Assembly (NCBI RefSeq): GCF_002099195.1
Contig: NZ_NBYX01000001.1
Location: 163,828-227,827 of the forward strand
Direction: 5' to 3'
Origin: Burkholderia puraquae
GTDB taxonomy: Bacteria; Pseudomonadota; Gammaproteobacteria; Burkholderiales; Burkholderiaceae
DNA length: 64,000 nt
Shown: piece by piece, positions 50,974 through 60,011 of the stretch
Layout: each line of letters starts with the position of its first letter
Numbering within the stretch: the stretch's first letter is position 1
Program-made: the position numbers and the translations under genes
Notes under the pieces: generated by a model
Database searches by the model: none
What the model saw: only the letters and a program-made list of their open reading frames with translations
Told to the model about the DNA's origin: nothing

Positions 50974-53298
50974 TCAGGCGGCGATCGAGGCCGGCGTGGC
51001 CGCACGATGCAGCAGCACGGGAATCGACTTCGACGTCGGCGTGTTGCACACGTCGCCGACGCTGTCGAGCGGCACGAGCGGGTTGGTTTCCGGGTAGTAC
51101 GCGCCGATGCAGCCGCGCGGGATGTCGTACTCGACGAGCAGGAAGCCGTCCGCGCGCCGCTCGATGCCGTCGTGCCACACGGTTTCCATGTCGACCCATT
51201 CGCCGGCCTTCAGGCCCAGCATCGCGAGATCGTCGCGGTTGGCGAACACCACGCGGCGCTGGCCGAACACGCCGCGATAGCGGTCGTCGAGCCCGTAGAC
51301 GGTCGTGTTGTACTGGTCGTGCGAGCGCGTCGTCATCAGCGTCATCAGCCGTTCGCCGTGCAGCGCGCGGGCGCGCTGGATCGGCGTGTCGGCCGGCAGC
51401 GCGTGCGCGATGAAGTTCGCCTTGCCCGTCGGCGTGAGCCATTCGCGGTCGCGCGACGCGACGCGCAGGTGGAAGCCGCCCGGCCGTGCGATGCGCGTGT
51501 TGTAGTCGTAGAAGCCGTCGAGCGTTGCCTCGATCGCGTCGCGGATCTTCGCGTAGTCGTCCTTGTACGCGAGCCAGTCGATCTTGCCGCTGCCGAACAG
51601 CGCGTGGCCGATGTGCGCGACGATCGCGGGCTCCGACATCAGGTTCGGCGACGCCGGCTTGTTCATCCCGTACGACACATGGACCATGCTCATCGAATCC
51701 TCGACCGTCACGCCTTGCGCGACGTTGTCCTGCAGGTCGATCTCGGTGCGGCCGAGCGTCGGCAGGATCAGCGCGTCGCGGCCGTGGATCAGGTGGCTGC
51801 GGTTCAGCTTCGTCGTGATGTGCACGGAAAGGTCGCAGCGGCGCATGCCTTCCCACGTGCGCGGCGTGTCGGGCGTCGCCATCGCGAAGTTGCCGCCGAG
51901 GCCGATCAGCACCTTCACGTGGCCTTCGAGCATCCCCTCGATCGTCTCGACGACGTCATAGCCGTGGTGGCGCGGCGGTTCGAAGTCGAACACGTGGCCG
52001 AGCCGGTCGAGGAATGCCTGCGACGGCTTTTCCTCGATGCCGACCGTGCGGTTGCCCTGCACGTTCGAGTGGCCGCGCACCGGGCACAGGCCCGCGCCGG
52101 GGCGGCCGATGTTGCCGCGCATCAGCATCAGGTTGGTGAGCATCTGCACGGTCGCGACCGAATGCTTGTGCTGCGTGATGCCCATGCCCCACGTCGCGAT
52201 CACGCGCTCGCTGCGCGCATAGCGCTGCGCGAGGCCGTCGATCTGTTCGTACGGCACGCCGCTTTCGGCGGTCAGCGCCGACCAGCTTTCGTTGCGCAGG
52301 TCGTCGGCGAACGCGTCGAAGCCGGCCGTGTGCTCGCCGATGAACGCGGTATCGAGCACGCGCGGCGCGCCGGCGGCGCGCGCGGCGTCGTCGAGTTCGA
52401 GCACGCGCTTCGCCATGCCCTTGATCAGCGCGAAATCGCCGCCGATCGTCGGCTGGATGAACGTCGATGCGATCCGGGTGCCCGACATCGTCAGCATTTC
52501 CAGCGGGCTTTGCGGATCGGCGAAGCGTTCGAGGCCGCGCTCCTTCAGCGGGTTGATCGACACGATCGTCGCGCCGCGCTTCGCGCATTCTCGCAGCTCG
52601 CCCATCATCCGCGGGTGGTTGGTGGCCGGGTTCTGGCCGAAGATCAGCAGCGTGTCCGCATGCTCGAAATCGTCGAGCGTGACGGTGCCCTTGCCGACGC
52701 CGACCGACGCCGGCAGCCCGCGGCTCGTCGCCTCGTGGCACATGTTCGAGCAGTCGGGGAAGTTGTTCGTGCCGTACAGCCGCACGAGCAGCTGGTACAG
52801 GAACGCCGCTTCGTTGCTCGCGCGGCCGGAGGTGTAGAACGCGGCCTGGTTCGGGTCGGGCAGCGCGCGCAGGTGGCGCGCGATCAGCTCGAACGCGTCG
52901 TCCCACGCGATCGGCACGTAACGGTCGGTCTGCGCGTCGTACACCATCGGGTCGGTGAGCCGGCCGTGCTGTTCGAGCTCGAAGTCCGACTGTTCGAGCA
53001 GCTCGGTGACCGTGTGCGCAGCGAAGAATTCGGGCGTCACGCGCTTGCTCGTCGCTTCGGCGGCCACCGCCTTCACGCCGTTTTCACAGAATTCGAACGT
53101 CGACGCGTGCTGGCGGTCGGGCCACGCGCAGCCCGGGCAGTCGAAGCCGTCCGGCTGGTTCTGGCGCAGCAGCGTGCGGTAGTTGCCGCCGGCGACCTTT
53201 TCCTTGATCAGGTTGATCGTGACGGCTTTCAGCGCGCCCCAGCCGGCGGCCGGGTGGGTGTACGGTTCGATGCGCGCGGTGGCGGATTTCTTTTTCAT
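50974..53298 (-). CDS. YdeP/FdhA-like molybdopterin oxidoreductase
   Basis: 774 residues from the Met at 53298. It resembles the alpha subunit of formate dehydrogenase-type enzymes, YdeP group: LLRQNQPDGFDCPGCAWPD with a Cys pair near the N-terminus, WDDAFELIARHLR, TSGRASNEAAFLYQLLVRLYGTNNFPDCSNMCHEATSRGL, RGNIGRPGAGLCPVRGHSNVQGNRTVG, and a C-terminal MGD-binding domain. No Tat signal, so cytoplasmic. The E. coli homologue is linked to acid resistance. A bestrophin-like channel follows directly and a MocR regulator is divergent. Confidence 0.92.
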   Translation of the reverse strand: MKKKSATARIEPYTHPAAGWGALKAVTINLIKEKVAGGNYRTLLRQNQPDGFDCPGCAWPDRQHASTFEFCENGVKAVAAEATSKRVTPEFFAAHTVTELLEQSDFELEQHGRLTDPMVYDAQTDRYVPIAWDDAFELIARHLRALPDPNQAAFYTSGRASNEAAFLYQLLVRLYGTNNFPDCSNMCHEATSRGLPASVGVGKGTVTLDDFEHADTLLIFGQNPATNHPRMMGELRECAKRGATIVSINPLKERGLERFADPQSPLEMLTMSGTRIASTFIQPTIGGDFALIKGMAKRVLELDDAARAAGAPRVLDTAFIGEHTAGFDAFADDLRNESWSALTAESGVPYEQIDGLAQRYARSERVIATWGMGITQHKHSVATVQMLTNLMLMRGNIGRPGAGLCPVRGHSNVQGNRTVGIEEKPSQAFLDRLGHVFDFEPPRHHGYDVVETIEGMLEGHVKVLIGLGGNFAMATPDTPRTWEGMRRCDLSVHITTKLNRSHLIHGRDALILPTLGRTEIDLQDNVAQGVTVEDSMSMVHVSYGMNKPASPNLMSEPAIVAHIGHALFGSGKIDWLAYKDDYAKIRDAIEATLDGFYDYNTRIARPGGFHLRVASRDREWLTPTGKANFIAHALPADTPIQRARALHGERLMTLMTTRSHDQYNTTVYGLDDRYRGVFGQRRVVFANRDDLAMLGLKAGEWVDMETVWHDGIERRADGFLLVEYDIPRGCIGAYYPETNPLVPLDSVGDVCNTPTSKSIPVLLHRAATPASIAA

Positions 53299-53353
53299 GA
53301 TGCAGGTGTCGGGGGCGATGGCTGCAGAGTACGCGTGGCCCCCGTCCGGCTGT

Positions 53354-53404
53354 GTGTACACCTGTTCACTTCAAAAAAGAGTACAGTTTCGGCCATTCAT
53401 ACAG
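53354..53404. promoter_or_regulatory. Repeated GTACA elements between YdeP and MocR genes
   Basis: GTGTACAC at 53354-53361 is an exact palindrome, and related hexamers GTACAG (53381-53386) and ATACAG (53399-53404) follow in the same orientation. Such spaced direct elements are typical binding sites of MocR/GntR proteins. The gap between the two genes is only about 150 bases, so both promoters overlap here. Confidence 0.45.
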
Positions 53405-53450
53405 TGCGGATCGCAACTGTGTTTTTGAATGGAAGTTGAAAGGAAGGCGC

Positions 53451-54872
53451 ATGAAGCGTTACGAACAACTGGCCGACGATCTCCAGGCGCAGATCGAGCG
53501 TGGCGTGTACCGGCCCGGCGAGCGGATTCCGTCGGTGCGGCAGGCGAGCCGGCAGCAGCAGCTCAGCGTCACGACCGTGCTGCGCGCGTATCTCGTGCTG
53601 GAAAGCCGCGGCCTGGTCGAAAGCCGGCCGCAATCGGGCTATTTCGTCCGTGCGCGCACGTCGGCGCCGGCCGAGGCCGAACTGCACATGTCGGCGCCGG
53701 CCGCCGAGCCGTCGGCCGTGGACGTGAGCCGGCTGGTGCTGTCGACGCTGCGCTCGATCTCGCGCGACGACGCGGTGCCGCTCGGCTCGCCGTATCCCGA
53801 TGCGTCGCAGTTTCCGGTGCAGCGTCTTGCCCGCTATGCGCAGACGATCGGACGCCGCCGCACGCGCTGGGGCGTGATCGACGATCTGCCGCCCGGCAAC
53901 CAGGAGCTGATCCGCCAGGTCGCGCGGCGCTATGCGGAGCGCGGGATCGTGGTCGAGCCCGGCGAGATCGTGGTGACGATCGGCGCGACCGAGGCGATCA
54001 ACCTGTGCCTGCAGGCCGTCGCGAAGCCGGGCGACACGATCGCCGTCGAATCGCCGACGTTCTACGCGATGCTGCACGCGATCGAGCGGATGGGCATGCG
54101 CGCGCTGGAAATCGCGACGCATCCGGTCGACGGCATCGACCTCGACGCGCTCGAACGGGTCCTCGAACGCGAGCGCATCGCCGCATGCATGGTGATGCCG
54201 AACTTCCAGAATCCGCTCGGTTTCCAGATGCCCGACGCGCGCAAGCGCGCGCTCGTCGAGCTGCTGGCGAAGCATGGCGTGCCGGCGATCGAGAGCGATG
54301 TCTATCACGAGCTGCACTTCGGCGACACGACGCCGAGCGCGCTGAAGTCGTTCGACCGCGACGGGCTCGTGCTGCATTGCGCGTCGTTCACGAAGAGCCT
54401 GTCGCCGCGCTACCGGATCGGCTGGGCGATGCCGGGCCGCTACCGCGACCAGGTCGAGAAGCTGAAATTCCTGAACACGCTTGCCACGCCCGCGATCGAG
54501 CAGCTCGCGATCGCCGAGTACCTGAAGCACGACGGCTACGATTTTCACCTGCGGCGCATGCGCAAGCAGTACGCGCAGCAGGCGAGCCTGATGAGCGCGA
54601 CGGTGCGGCGTTTCTTCCCGGAAGGCACGCGGCTGTCGCAGCCGCAGGGCGGGTACGTGCTGTGGGTCGAGCTGCCGCCGCAGGTCGATGCGATGAAGCT
54701 GTATGCGCTGGCCCTCGCACAGCGGATCACGGTCGGCCCCGGGCACATGTTTTCGGCAAGCAGCGATTACCGGCATTTCATCCGGCTCAACTACAGCTAT
54801 CCGTGGTCGCGGCAGATCGAGGACGCATTGAAGGTGCTCGGGCGGCTCGCGTCGGAGTGCGCGGCGCGGTGA
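53451..54872 (+). CDS. MocR/PdxR-family GntR-aminotransferase regulator
   Basis: 473 residues; start at 53451 with AGGAAGG upstream. Domains: N-terminal GntR winged helix (YEQLADDLQAQIERGVYRPGERIPSVRQASRQQQLSVTTVLRAYLVLESRGLVESRPQSGYFV, 1-70) and a fold-type I aminotransferase domain with the PLP-binding Lys in CASFTKSLSPRYRIGW (about 310). Usually such proteins sense PLP or amino-type effectors. Divergent to the YdeP-bestrophin pair, which it may regulate. Confidence 0.93.
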   Translation: MKRYEQLADDLQAQIERGVYRPGERIPSVRQASRQQQLSVTTVLRAYLVLESRGLVESRPQSGYFVRARTSAPAEAELHMSAPAAEPSAVDVSRLVLSTLRSISRDDAVPLGSPYPDASQFPVQRLARYAQTIGRRRTRWGVIDDLPPGNQELIRQVARRYAERGIVVEPGEIVVTIGATEAINLCLQAVAKPGDTIAVESPTFYAMLHAIERMGMRALEIATHPVDGIDLDALERVLERERIAACMVMPNFQNPLGFQMPDARKRALVELLAKHGVPAIESDVYHELHFGDTTPSALKSFDRDGLVLHCASFTKSLSPRYRIGWAMPGRYRDQVEKLKFLNTLATPAIEQLAIAEYLKHDGYDFHLRRMRKQYAQQASLMSATVRRFFPEGTRLSQPQGGYVLWVELPPQVDAMKLYALALAQRITVGPGHMFSASSDYRHFIRLNYSYPWSRQIEDALKVLGRLASECAAR

Positions 54873-54926
54873 GTGCAGGGGGCCGCGCGGCGAGCGGCGG
54901 CCGATCACCGGCCGCCATCGCCCGCA

Positions 54927-56177
54927 TCAGCCCGCGTGCGGCGCCTGCAGCCCGGCTTGCGCGGCGCCGGCCATCTGCCGCATGTCGAAGCCGGACGGGT
55001 GCTGGTACACGCGCAGCCCGAACTCCGGCAGCACGGCGATCAGGTGGTCGAACAGGTCGGCCTGGATGGATTCATAGTCGACCCACGTCGTCGTGTCGGT
55101 GAAGCAGTACAGTTCGAGCGGAATGCCTTCGGCCGTGAGCGGCAGCTGGCGCGCCATGCAGGTCATGTCGCGGCGGATGCGCGGATGGCCCTTCAGGTAG
55201 TTCGCGACATACGCGCGGAACGTGCCGAGATTCGTCAGCTGGCGGCGGTTCGCCGGGCAGTCGCCGGCCGCGCCGAGCGTGCCGTTCCATTGCTCGATCG
55301 CGTCGACCTTGTCCTCGAGATAGTCCGTCAGCAGCGTCAGGCGTTCGAGCCGTTCGATCTCGTCGTTGGAGAGAAAGCGCACGCTCGTCGCGTCGACGAA
55401 CAGCGCGCGCTTGATGCGGCGCCCGCCCGCTTCGGTCATCCCGCGCCAGTTCTGGTAGCTCTCGGTGATCAGCTTCCACGTCGGCACCGTGATGATCGTG
55501 TGATCGAAGTTCGCGACCTTCACGGTGTTCAGCGTGATGTCGATGACCGTGCCGTCCGCGCCGGCCGACGGCATCGTGATCCAGTCGCCGATCCGCAGCA
55601 TGTCGTTCGACGACAGTTGCACGCCCGCGACGAGGCCGAGCAGCGTGTCCTTGAAGATCAGCATCAGCACGGCGGACATCGCGCCGATACCGGACAGCAG
55701 CAGGCCGATCTGCTTGCCGGTCGCGTCGCCGATTACGACGAGCGCGGCCGTGATGAACATCACGAGCTTGACGAGCTGCATCGCGCCTTTCAGCGACAGG
55801 TGCGGCTGGTCGCGCTGATCGCGCTGGTACGTGCGATGCGTGTGTTCGAGCGCCGAAAGCGTCGCGCTGACGGTCATCGTCACGAGGAACACGATCAGCG
55901 CGAACAGCACCTTGTCGGCGGCCTGCGCGGCCGTATCGGGAATGCCGGGCACCGCGCCGAGCCCGAGCTTGATCACGACGAACGGGATGATGCGATTCAG
56001 CCACTTGAATGCGCCGAACTCGAATAGCGCGTCGTCGACGCGCGTGGCGGAAAGCCGCGCGAGCCGTGCGACCACGCGAAACAGCAGGAAATGGACGACG
56101 GCCGTGATCGCGCCGGCGGCGGCGAGCAGGATGAGGATGCCGACGAGCGGCGCAAACCAGGATTCGTTCAGGGTCAT
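54927..56177 (-). CDS. MscS-family mechanosensitive channel (YbdG-like)
   Basis: 416 residues from the Met at 56177. About five hydrophobic helices, with the pore-lining region ALVVIGDATGKQIGLLLSGIGAMSAVLMLIFKDTLLGLVAGVQLSSNDMLRIGDWITMPSAGADGTVIDITLNTVKVANFDHTIITVPTWKLI typical of MscS beta-domain, and a large C-terminal domain with IKRALFVDATSVRFL, like YbdG/MscM. It would release solutes upon membrane stretch. Convergent with the MocR gene (54 bases). Confidence 0.92.
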   Translation of the reverse strand: MTLNESWFAPLVGILILLAAAGAITAVVHFLLFRVVARLARLSATRVDDALFEFGAFKWLNRIIPFVVIKLGLGAVPGIPDTAAQAADKVLFALIVFLVTMTVSATLSALEHTHRTYQRDQRDQPHLSLKGAMQLVKLVMFITAALVVIGDATGKQIGLLLSGIGAMSAVLMLIFKDTLLGLVAGVQLSSNDMLRIGDWITMPSAGADGTVIDITLNTVKVANFDHTIITVPTWKLITESYQNWRGMTEAGGRRIKRALFVDATSVRFLSNDEIERLERLTLLTDYLEDKVDAIEQWNGTLGAAGDCPANRRQLTNLGTFRAYVANYLKGHPRIRRDMTCMARQLPLTAEGIPLELYCFTDTTTWVDYESIQADLFDHLIAVLPEFGLRVYQHPSGFDMRQMAGAAQAGLQAPHAG

Positions 56178-56669
56178 AGCGGCAAACAGGGGCCTTCTCG
56201 TGCGTTGAATCGGCGCCGCGGCGCGGCGCGCGCCCGGTGAAGGGCACATGAAAGGGACCGTGATTGTGCCATCGGGTTCCTGGCACGTCCCGTGAATACA
56301 GGGTGACCGGCTCCCGAATCTCCTCACCATTGAGCAGTTCTCCTCTGTAATCGGGTGAGGACGGGCGACGAGCGTGCGTCACCGCAAGCTGCCGCACGCG
56401 CGTATGGCCGGATGCGTTGCACACCGGCGCTCGGTCGGCGCGACGCCGCTGCGGCGGGCCTTCGCGCTTCAATGCGCGTGAACGGCGATCCATGCAATCA
56501 TGCGGACGTCGCATCGATCGGCGGTGCGCCGTTCGTCGTTGCTTGCAGCCCGTCGCCGACGGTGAGCGACACGCGCCGCCTTCGCGCACTTGCCATGCGA
56601 TGCCTGCCCGGGGCACGATGTGCGAACGACTTCGCGAACCACGTCACCCCGTATTCACGCAATCCACGC
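56178..56669. other. Long intergenic/leader region before SulP gene
   Basis: About 490 bases between divergent genes. TCCTCACC (56321-56328) and GGTGAGGA (56354-56361) form an exact 8-bp inverted repeat with a 25-base loop; further short repeats surround it. This may be a leader RNA structure or regulator site. No gene was seen; the plus-strand frame extending upstream of the SulP start has no signal or motif. Confidence 0.4.
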
Positions 56670-58388
56670 ATGCAAGATTCCAACGAAAGCCGCGCGTCCG
56701 GCGTGCGACTGCTGAAAGGCATCCTTCCGATCCGCCGGGGCCGGGCCATCCGCGACGTATTCGCGGGCATTTCGCTCGCGTCGATGGACATCCCGCAGGT
56801 GCTCGGCTATGCGCGCATCGCCGGCATGCCGGCCGTTACGGGCCTCTACACGGTGTTCCTGCCGCTCGTTGCGTTCGCGTGCTTCGGTGCGTCGCGGCAT
56901 CTGGTCGTGGCCGCCGATTCCGCGACCGCGACGATCTTCGCGAGCCGGCTTTCGTCGATGGCGCCGGCCGGCAGCGCCGAGTATGTGGCGCTGGCCGGCA
57001 TGGTCGCGCTGCTGACCGCCGCGATGCTGTTGCTCGCGCGCATCTTCAAGCTGGGTTTTCTCGCCGATTTCCTGTCGCGCACGGTGCTGGTGGGCTTTCT
57101 CGCCGGCGTCGGCGTGCAGGTGTCGATCGCGATGCTTGGCGACATGCTCGGGCTGGCCGTGCCGTATCCGGCGTCGCGCAGCCTGGCGCAGCTCGGCTAC
57201 GTCGTCACGCATCTCGTCCACGCGAACCGGCCGACGTTCGCGCTCGCGGCGCTCGTCGTCGTCGCGATTCTCGCGTGCAAGCGGTTCCTGCCGCGCATGC
57301 CGATGCCGATGATCGCGGTCGCGGGCAGCATCGCGGCCAGCTACGCGTTCGGATTCGCCGCGCACGGCATCGCGGTGCTCGGGCCGGTCGCGGGCGGGTT
57401 GCCGCCGTTGCGCTGGCCGTCCGTCACGTGGCAGCAGTGCCTCGATCTCGTGCCGGTCGCCGCGTCGTGTTTCGTGATGATCATTGCGCAAAGCGCGGCC
57501 GCCGCGCGCGTGTTCGCGCAGCAGTATGACGAGGACGTCGATACCAACGCCGACATCCTCGGCCTCGCGGCCGCGAATGCGGCAGCGGCCGTGGGCGGCG
57601 CGTTCGTCGTCAACGGCAGCCCGACGCAGACGGCGATGGCCGACGGTGCGGGCGTGCGCAGCCAGATCGGACACCTCGCGTTCGCCGCCGTGGTGGCGGT
57701 GGTCCTGCTGTTCTTCAGCACGACTCTGCAGTATCTGCCGCATGCGGTGCTGGCCGGCATCGTGTTCACGATCGCGCTCGGGCTGATCAACGTGCGCAGC
57801 CTCGCCGCGATCCGCAAGGAAAGCCCCGGCGAGTTCACGCTCGCGCTGGTGACGGCGCTGGCAGTCGTGACGGTCGGCGTCGAACACGGCATCCTGCTCG
57901 CCGTCGCGCTGTCGCTGATGCGGCACGTGCGTCACAGCTACCAGCCGCACACGATGGTGCTCGAACCCGTCGAAGGCAACGGGCGGTGGCAGCCGGTGCC
58001 CGCGCGGCGCGGCGCGATGACGGCGCCCGGGCTGATCGTCTACCGGTTCGGCTCCGACCTGTTCTTCGCGAACGATCATCTGTTCGCCGCCGAAGTGACC
58101 GAGCTCGTCGACGCGGCGCCGGTGCCGACGCGCTGGTTCGTCGTCGATGCAGGCGCAGTCACCGACATCGACTATTCGGCCGCGCGCACGCTGGCCGACC
58201 TCGTCAGGATGCTGCACGCACGCGGGATCGGCGTGCTGTTCGGGCGCGTCAACCGCTACCTGCGTGCGGACATGGATCGTCACCGGATCACGGAGATCGT
58301 CGGTGAGTCGTGCATCTTCCCGACGTTGCATCAGGCGCTGGAAGCCGCCGGCACGACGCCGGCGCCGCAGGAGCCGGGCATCGTGTAG
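56670..58388 (+). CDS. SulP-family anion transporter with STAS domain
   Basis: 572 residues. Membrane part (about 25-420) includes SulP signature DVFAGISLASMDIPQVLGYARIAGMPAVTGLYTVFLPLVAFACFGASRHLVV and NADILGLAAANAAAAVGGAFVVNGSPTQTAMADGAG. The C-terminal STAS domain (about 445-555) contains GLIVYRFGSDLFFANDHLFAAEV and DAGAVTDIDYSAARTL. Transports sulfate, bicarbonate, or dicarboxylates; which one is not decided by the sequence. Convergent with the next LysR gene. Confidence 0.94.
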   Translation: MQDSNESRASGVRLLKGILPIRRGRAIRDVFAGISLASMDIPQVLGYARIAGMPAVTGLYTVFLPLVAFACFGASRHLVVAADSATATIFASRLSSMAPAGSAEYVALAGMVALLTAAMLLLARIFKLGFLADFLSRTVLVGFLAGVGVQVSIAMLGDMLGLAVPYPASRSLAQLGYVVTHLVHANRPTFALAALVVVAILACKRFLPRMPMPMIAVAGSIAASYAFGFAAHGIAVLGPVAGGLPPLRWPSVTWQQCLDLVPVAASCFVMIIAQSAAAARVFAQQYDEDVDTNADILGLAAANAAAAVGGAFVVNGSPTQTAMADGAGVRSQIGHLAFAAVVAVVLLFFSTTLQYLPHAVLAGIVFTIALGLINVRSLAAIRKESPGEFTLALVTALAVVTVGVEHGILLAVALSLMRHVRHSYQPHTMVLEPVEGNGRWQPVPARRGAMTAPGLIVYRFGSDLFFANDHLFAAEVTELVDAAPVPTRWFVVDAGAVTDIDYSAARTLADLVRMLHARGIGVLFGRVNRYLRADMDRHRITEIVGESCIFPTLHQALEAAGTTPAPQEPGIV

Positions 58389-58400
58389 CGGGAACCGGCG

Positions 58401-59267
58401 CTAGGCGGCCGTGCGCAGGCGCGCGAAGCCGTCGCGCAGGTGGCGGGCGAGTTCCGTCGCGGCTGGCGTGCGCTGGCCGCGCGGCAGATGAAGGTTGATC
58501 GCGAAGTTCGGCAGTGCGGGCAGGCCGCTGCCGGCCGGCAGGATGTCGAGGTCGGCCGGCACGGTCGACGCGAGCCAGGCGGTCACGGCGAGGTCGGAGC
58601 GCACGGTCGCGGCCGTCGCGTCGATGCTGCCGTTCTCGAATACGGCGCGCCACGCGCGATCGCAGCCACGCAGCGCGTCGAGCACCGTCGGGCGGAACGC
58701 GCAGGTCTGCGCGACCATCGATACGGGCAGCGGCGTATTCCGGTACGCGGTGCCGCCTTTCGCGCCGACCCAGACCAGGCGGTCGATCGCGATGCACTCG
58801 CCGCGCGACGGCCCGACCGGCGCCTCGATCAGCGCGACGTCGAGCTCGCCCTGCGCGAGCCCCCGGCGCAGCTCCGGCGACGCCGCGCACACGAGCGTGA
58901 GCGCGACCTGCGGATACGCCTGCGCATAGCCTTTCAGGATCGGTGCGAGACAGGTGGCGACGAGATCCTGCGGCGCGCCGACGCGCACGGCGCCTTCGAC
59001 CGCGCCGGCCGTCATGTCGGTCAGCAGCGCATCGTGCACGGCGAGCAGCCGGCGTGCCTGCCCGAGCAGCCGCTCGCCGTCCGCCGTGAGCAGCAGGTTG
59101 CGGTGCTCGCGGACGAACAGCGGGCCGGACAGCGTTTCGAGCCGTGCGACCTGCTGGCTGATCGCGCCTTGCGTCAGGTGCAGCGCGCGGCTGGCCGCCG
59201 TCATGCTGCGATGATCGGCGACCGTGACGAAGGCGCGCAGCAGCGCGATGTCGAGATTACGTGCCAT
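58401..59267 (-). CDS. LysR-family regulator
   Basis: 288 residues (Met at 59267; another Met at 59276 is possible). Helix-turn-helix: DIALLRAFVTVADHRSMTAASRALHLTQGAISQQVARLETLSGPLFVREHRNLLLTADGERLL, a pattern shared by ArgP-like regulators of exporters. It is divergent from a LysE-type exporter with about 105 bases between starts and most likely regulates it, as ArgP does argO. Confidence 0.92.
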   Translation of the reverse strand: MARNLDIALLRAFVTVADHRSMTAASRALHLTQGAISQQVARLETLSGPLFVREHRNLLLTADGERLLGQARRLLAVHDALLTDMTAGAVEGAVRVGAPQDLVATCLAPILKGYAQAYPQVALTLVCAASPELRRGLAQGELDVALIEAPVGPSRGECIAIDRLVWVGAKGGTAYRNTPLPVSMVAQTCAFRPTVLDALRGCDRAWRAVFENGSIDATAATVRSDLAVTAWLASTVPADLDILPAGSGLPALPNFAINLHLPRGQRTPAATELARHLRDGFARLRTAA

Positions 59268-59275
59268 GCGATGCA

Positions 59276-59300
59276 TTATGAACGCTAATGGCAAGCATAA
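59276..59300. promoter_or_regulatory. Inverted repeat between LysR and LysE genes
   Basis: TTATG (59276-59280) and CATAA (59296-59300) form an inverted repeat spaced by 15 bases in the divergent promoter region, the size of a LysR-type box. It overlaps the LysR start side. Confidence 0.35.
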
Positions 59301-59371
59301 AAAGCTTTCGCTGTCGTAATGGAAGGATCGCGGGTAAAACGGGGTTTCTACGACGACAACCGGGAGCTTCC

Positions 59372-59971
59372 GTGCCGTTCCGCGACTACCTGCCGCTGAT
59401 GCTGTTCGTGATCGTGTCCACCGTGACGCCGGGCGGCGCGACGACGCTCGCGACCGCTTCCGGTGCGCATTTCGGCTATCGGCGTTCGCTGCCGCTGATG
59501 GCGGGCATCGCGGTCGGCCTGGCGTCGATGGCCGCCGCGGCTGCAGCCGGGCTCGGCGGCGTGCTGCTCGCACTGCCCGCGTTGCAACTCGCGATGAAGG
59601 CGGTCGGCTCGGTGTACCTCGTGTGGCTGGCCGTGCGCATCGGGCGCGGCGGCAAGCCGCGGCTCGATGCCGCGGTGCACCGGCCGCAGGGGTTCGTCAG
59701 CGGCGTCTGGATGCTCTGGCACAACCCGAAAGGCTGGGCGATGACGCTCGGCGCGGCCGCGTCGTTCGCCGCGCTTGCGTCCGGCCCGGCGCGGCTTGGC
59801 GTATTGCTCGGCCTGGCGTTCGGCGTGGCCGCGATGGCGTCGCTGTCGCTCTGGTGTTTCGCGGGGCTGCTGTTCGCGCGCGTGTTGCGCACCGAGCGGC
59901 AGTGGCACTGGCTCAATGCCGGGCTCGGCGCGCTGCTCGTGGTGTCGATCGTGCCGATGTGGCTGCCGTAG
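59372..59971 (+). CDS. LysE/RhtB-family exporter
   Basis: 199 residues from the GTG at 59372 (GGGAG ribosome site); an upstream ATG at 59288 gives a non-conserved polar leader. Six hydrophobic helices and LysE features: FVIVSTVTPGGATTLATASGAHFGYRRSLPLMAGIAVGL at the start and the WNPKGW-type motif (WHNPKGWAMTLGA). It exports amino acids or derivatives. Regulated probably by the divergent LysR gene. Confidence 0.9.
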   Translation: MPFRDYLPLMLFVIVSTVTPGGATTLATASGAHFGYRRSLPLMAGIAVGLASMAAAAAAGLGGVLLALPALQLAMKAVGSVYLVWLAVRIGRGGKPRLDAAVHRPQGFVSGVWMLWHNPKGWAMTLGAAASFAALASGPARLGVLLGLAFGVAAMASLSLWCFAGLLFARVLRTERQWHWLNAGLGALLVVSIVPMWLP

Positions 59972-60011
59972 CGACGCTGCGCGCACAGCGCGGCGTGACG
60001 GAGCGCCGCGT

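Noticed and set aside
50470..53439. Plus-strand open frame of nearly 990 codons opposite the YdeP-like gene
   Set aside because: Same reason: antisense to a clear molybdoenzyme, low-complexity basic product, no ribosome site or domain.
56355..56669. Upstream extension of the SulP frame
   Set aside because: Product is low-complexity and lacks conservation signs; the Met at 56670 fits the family start.
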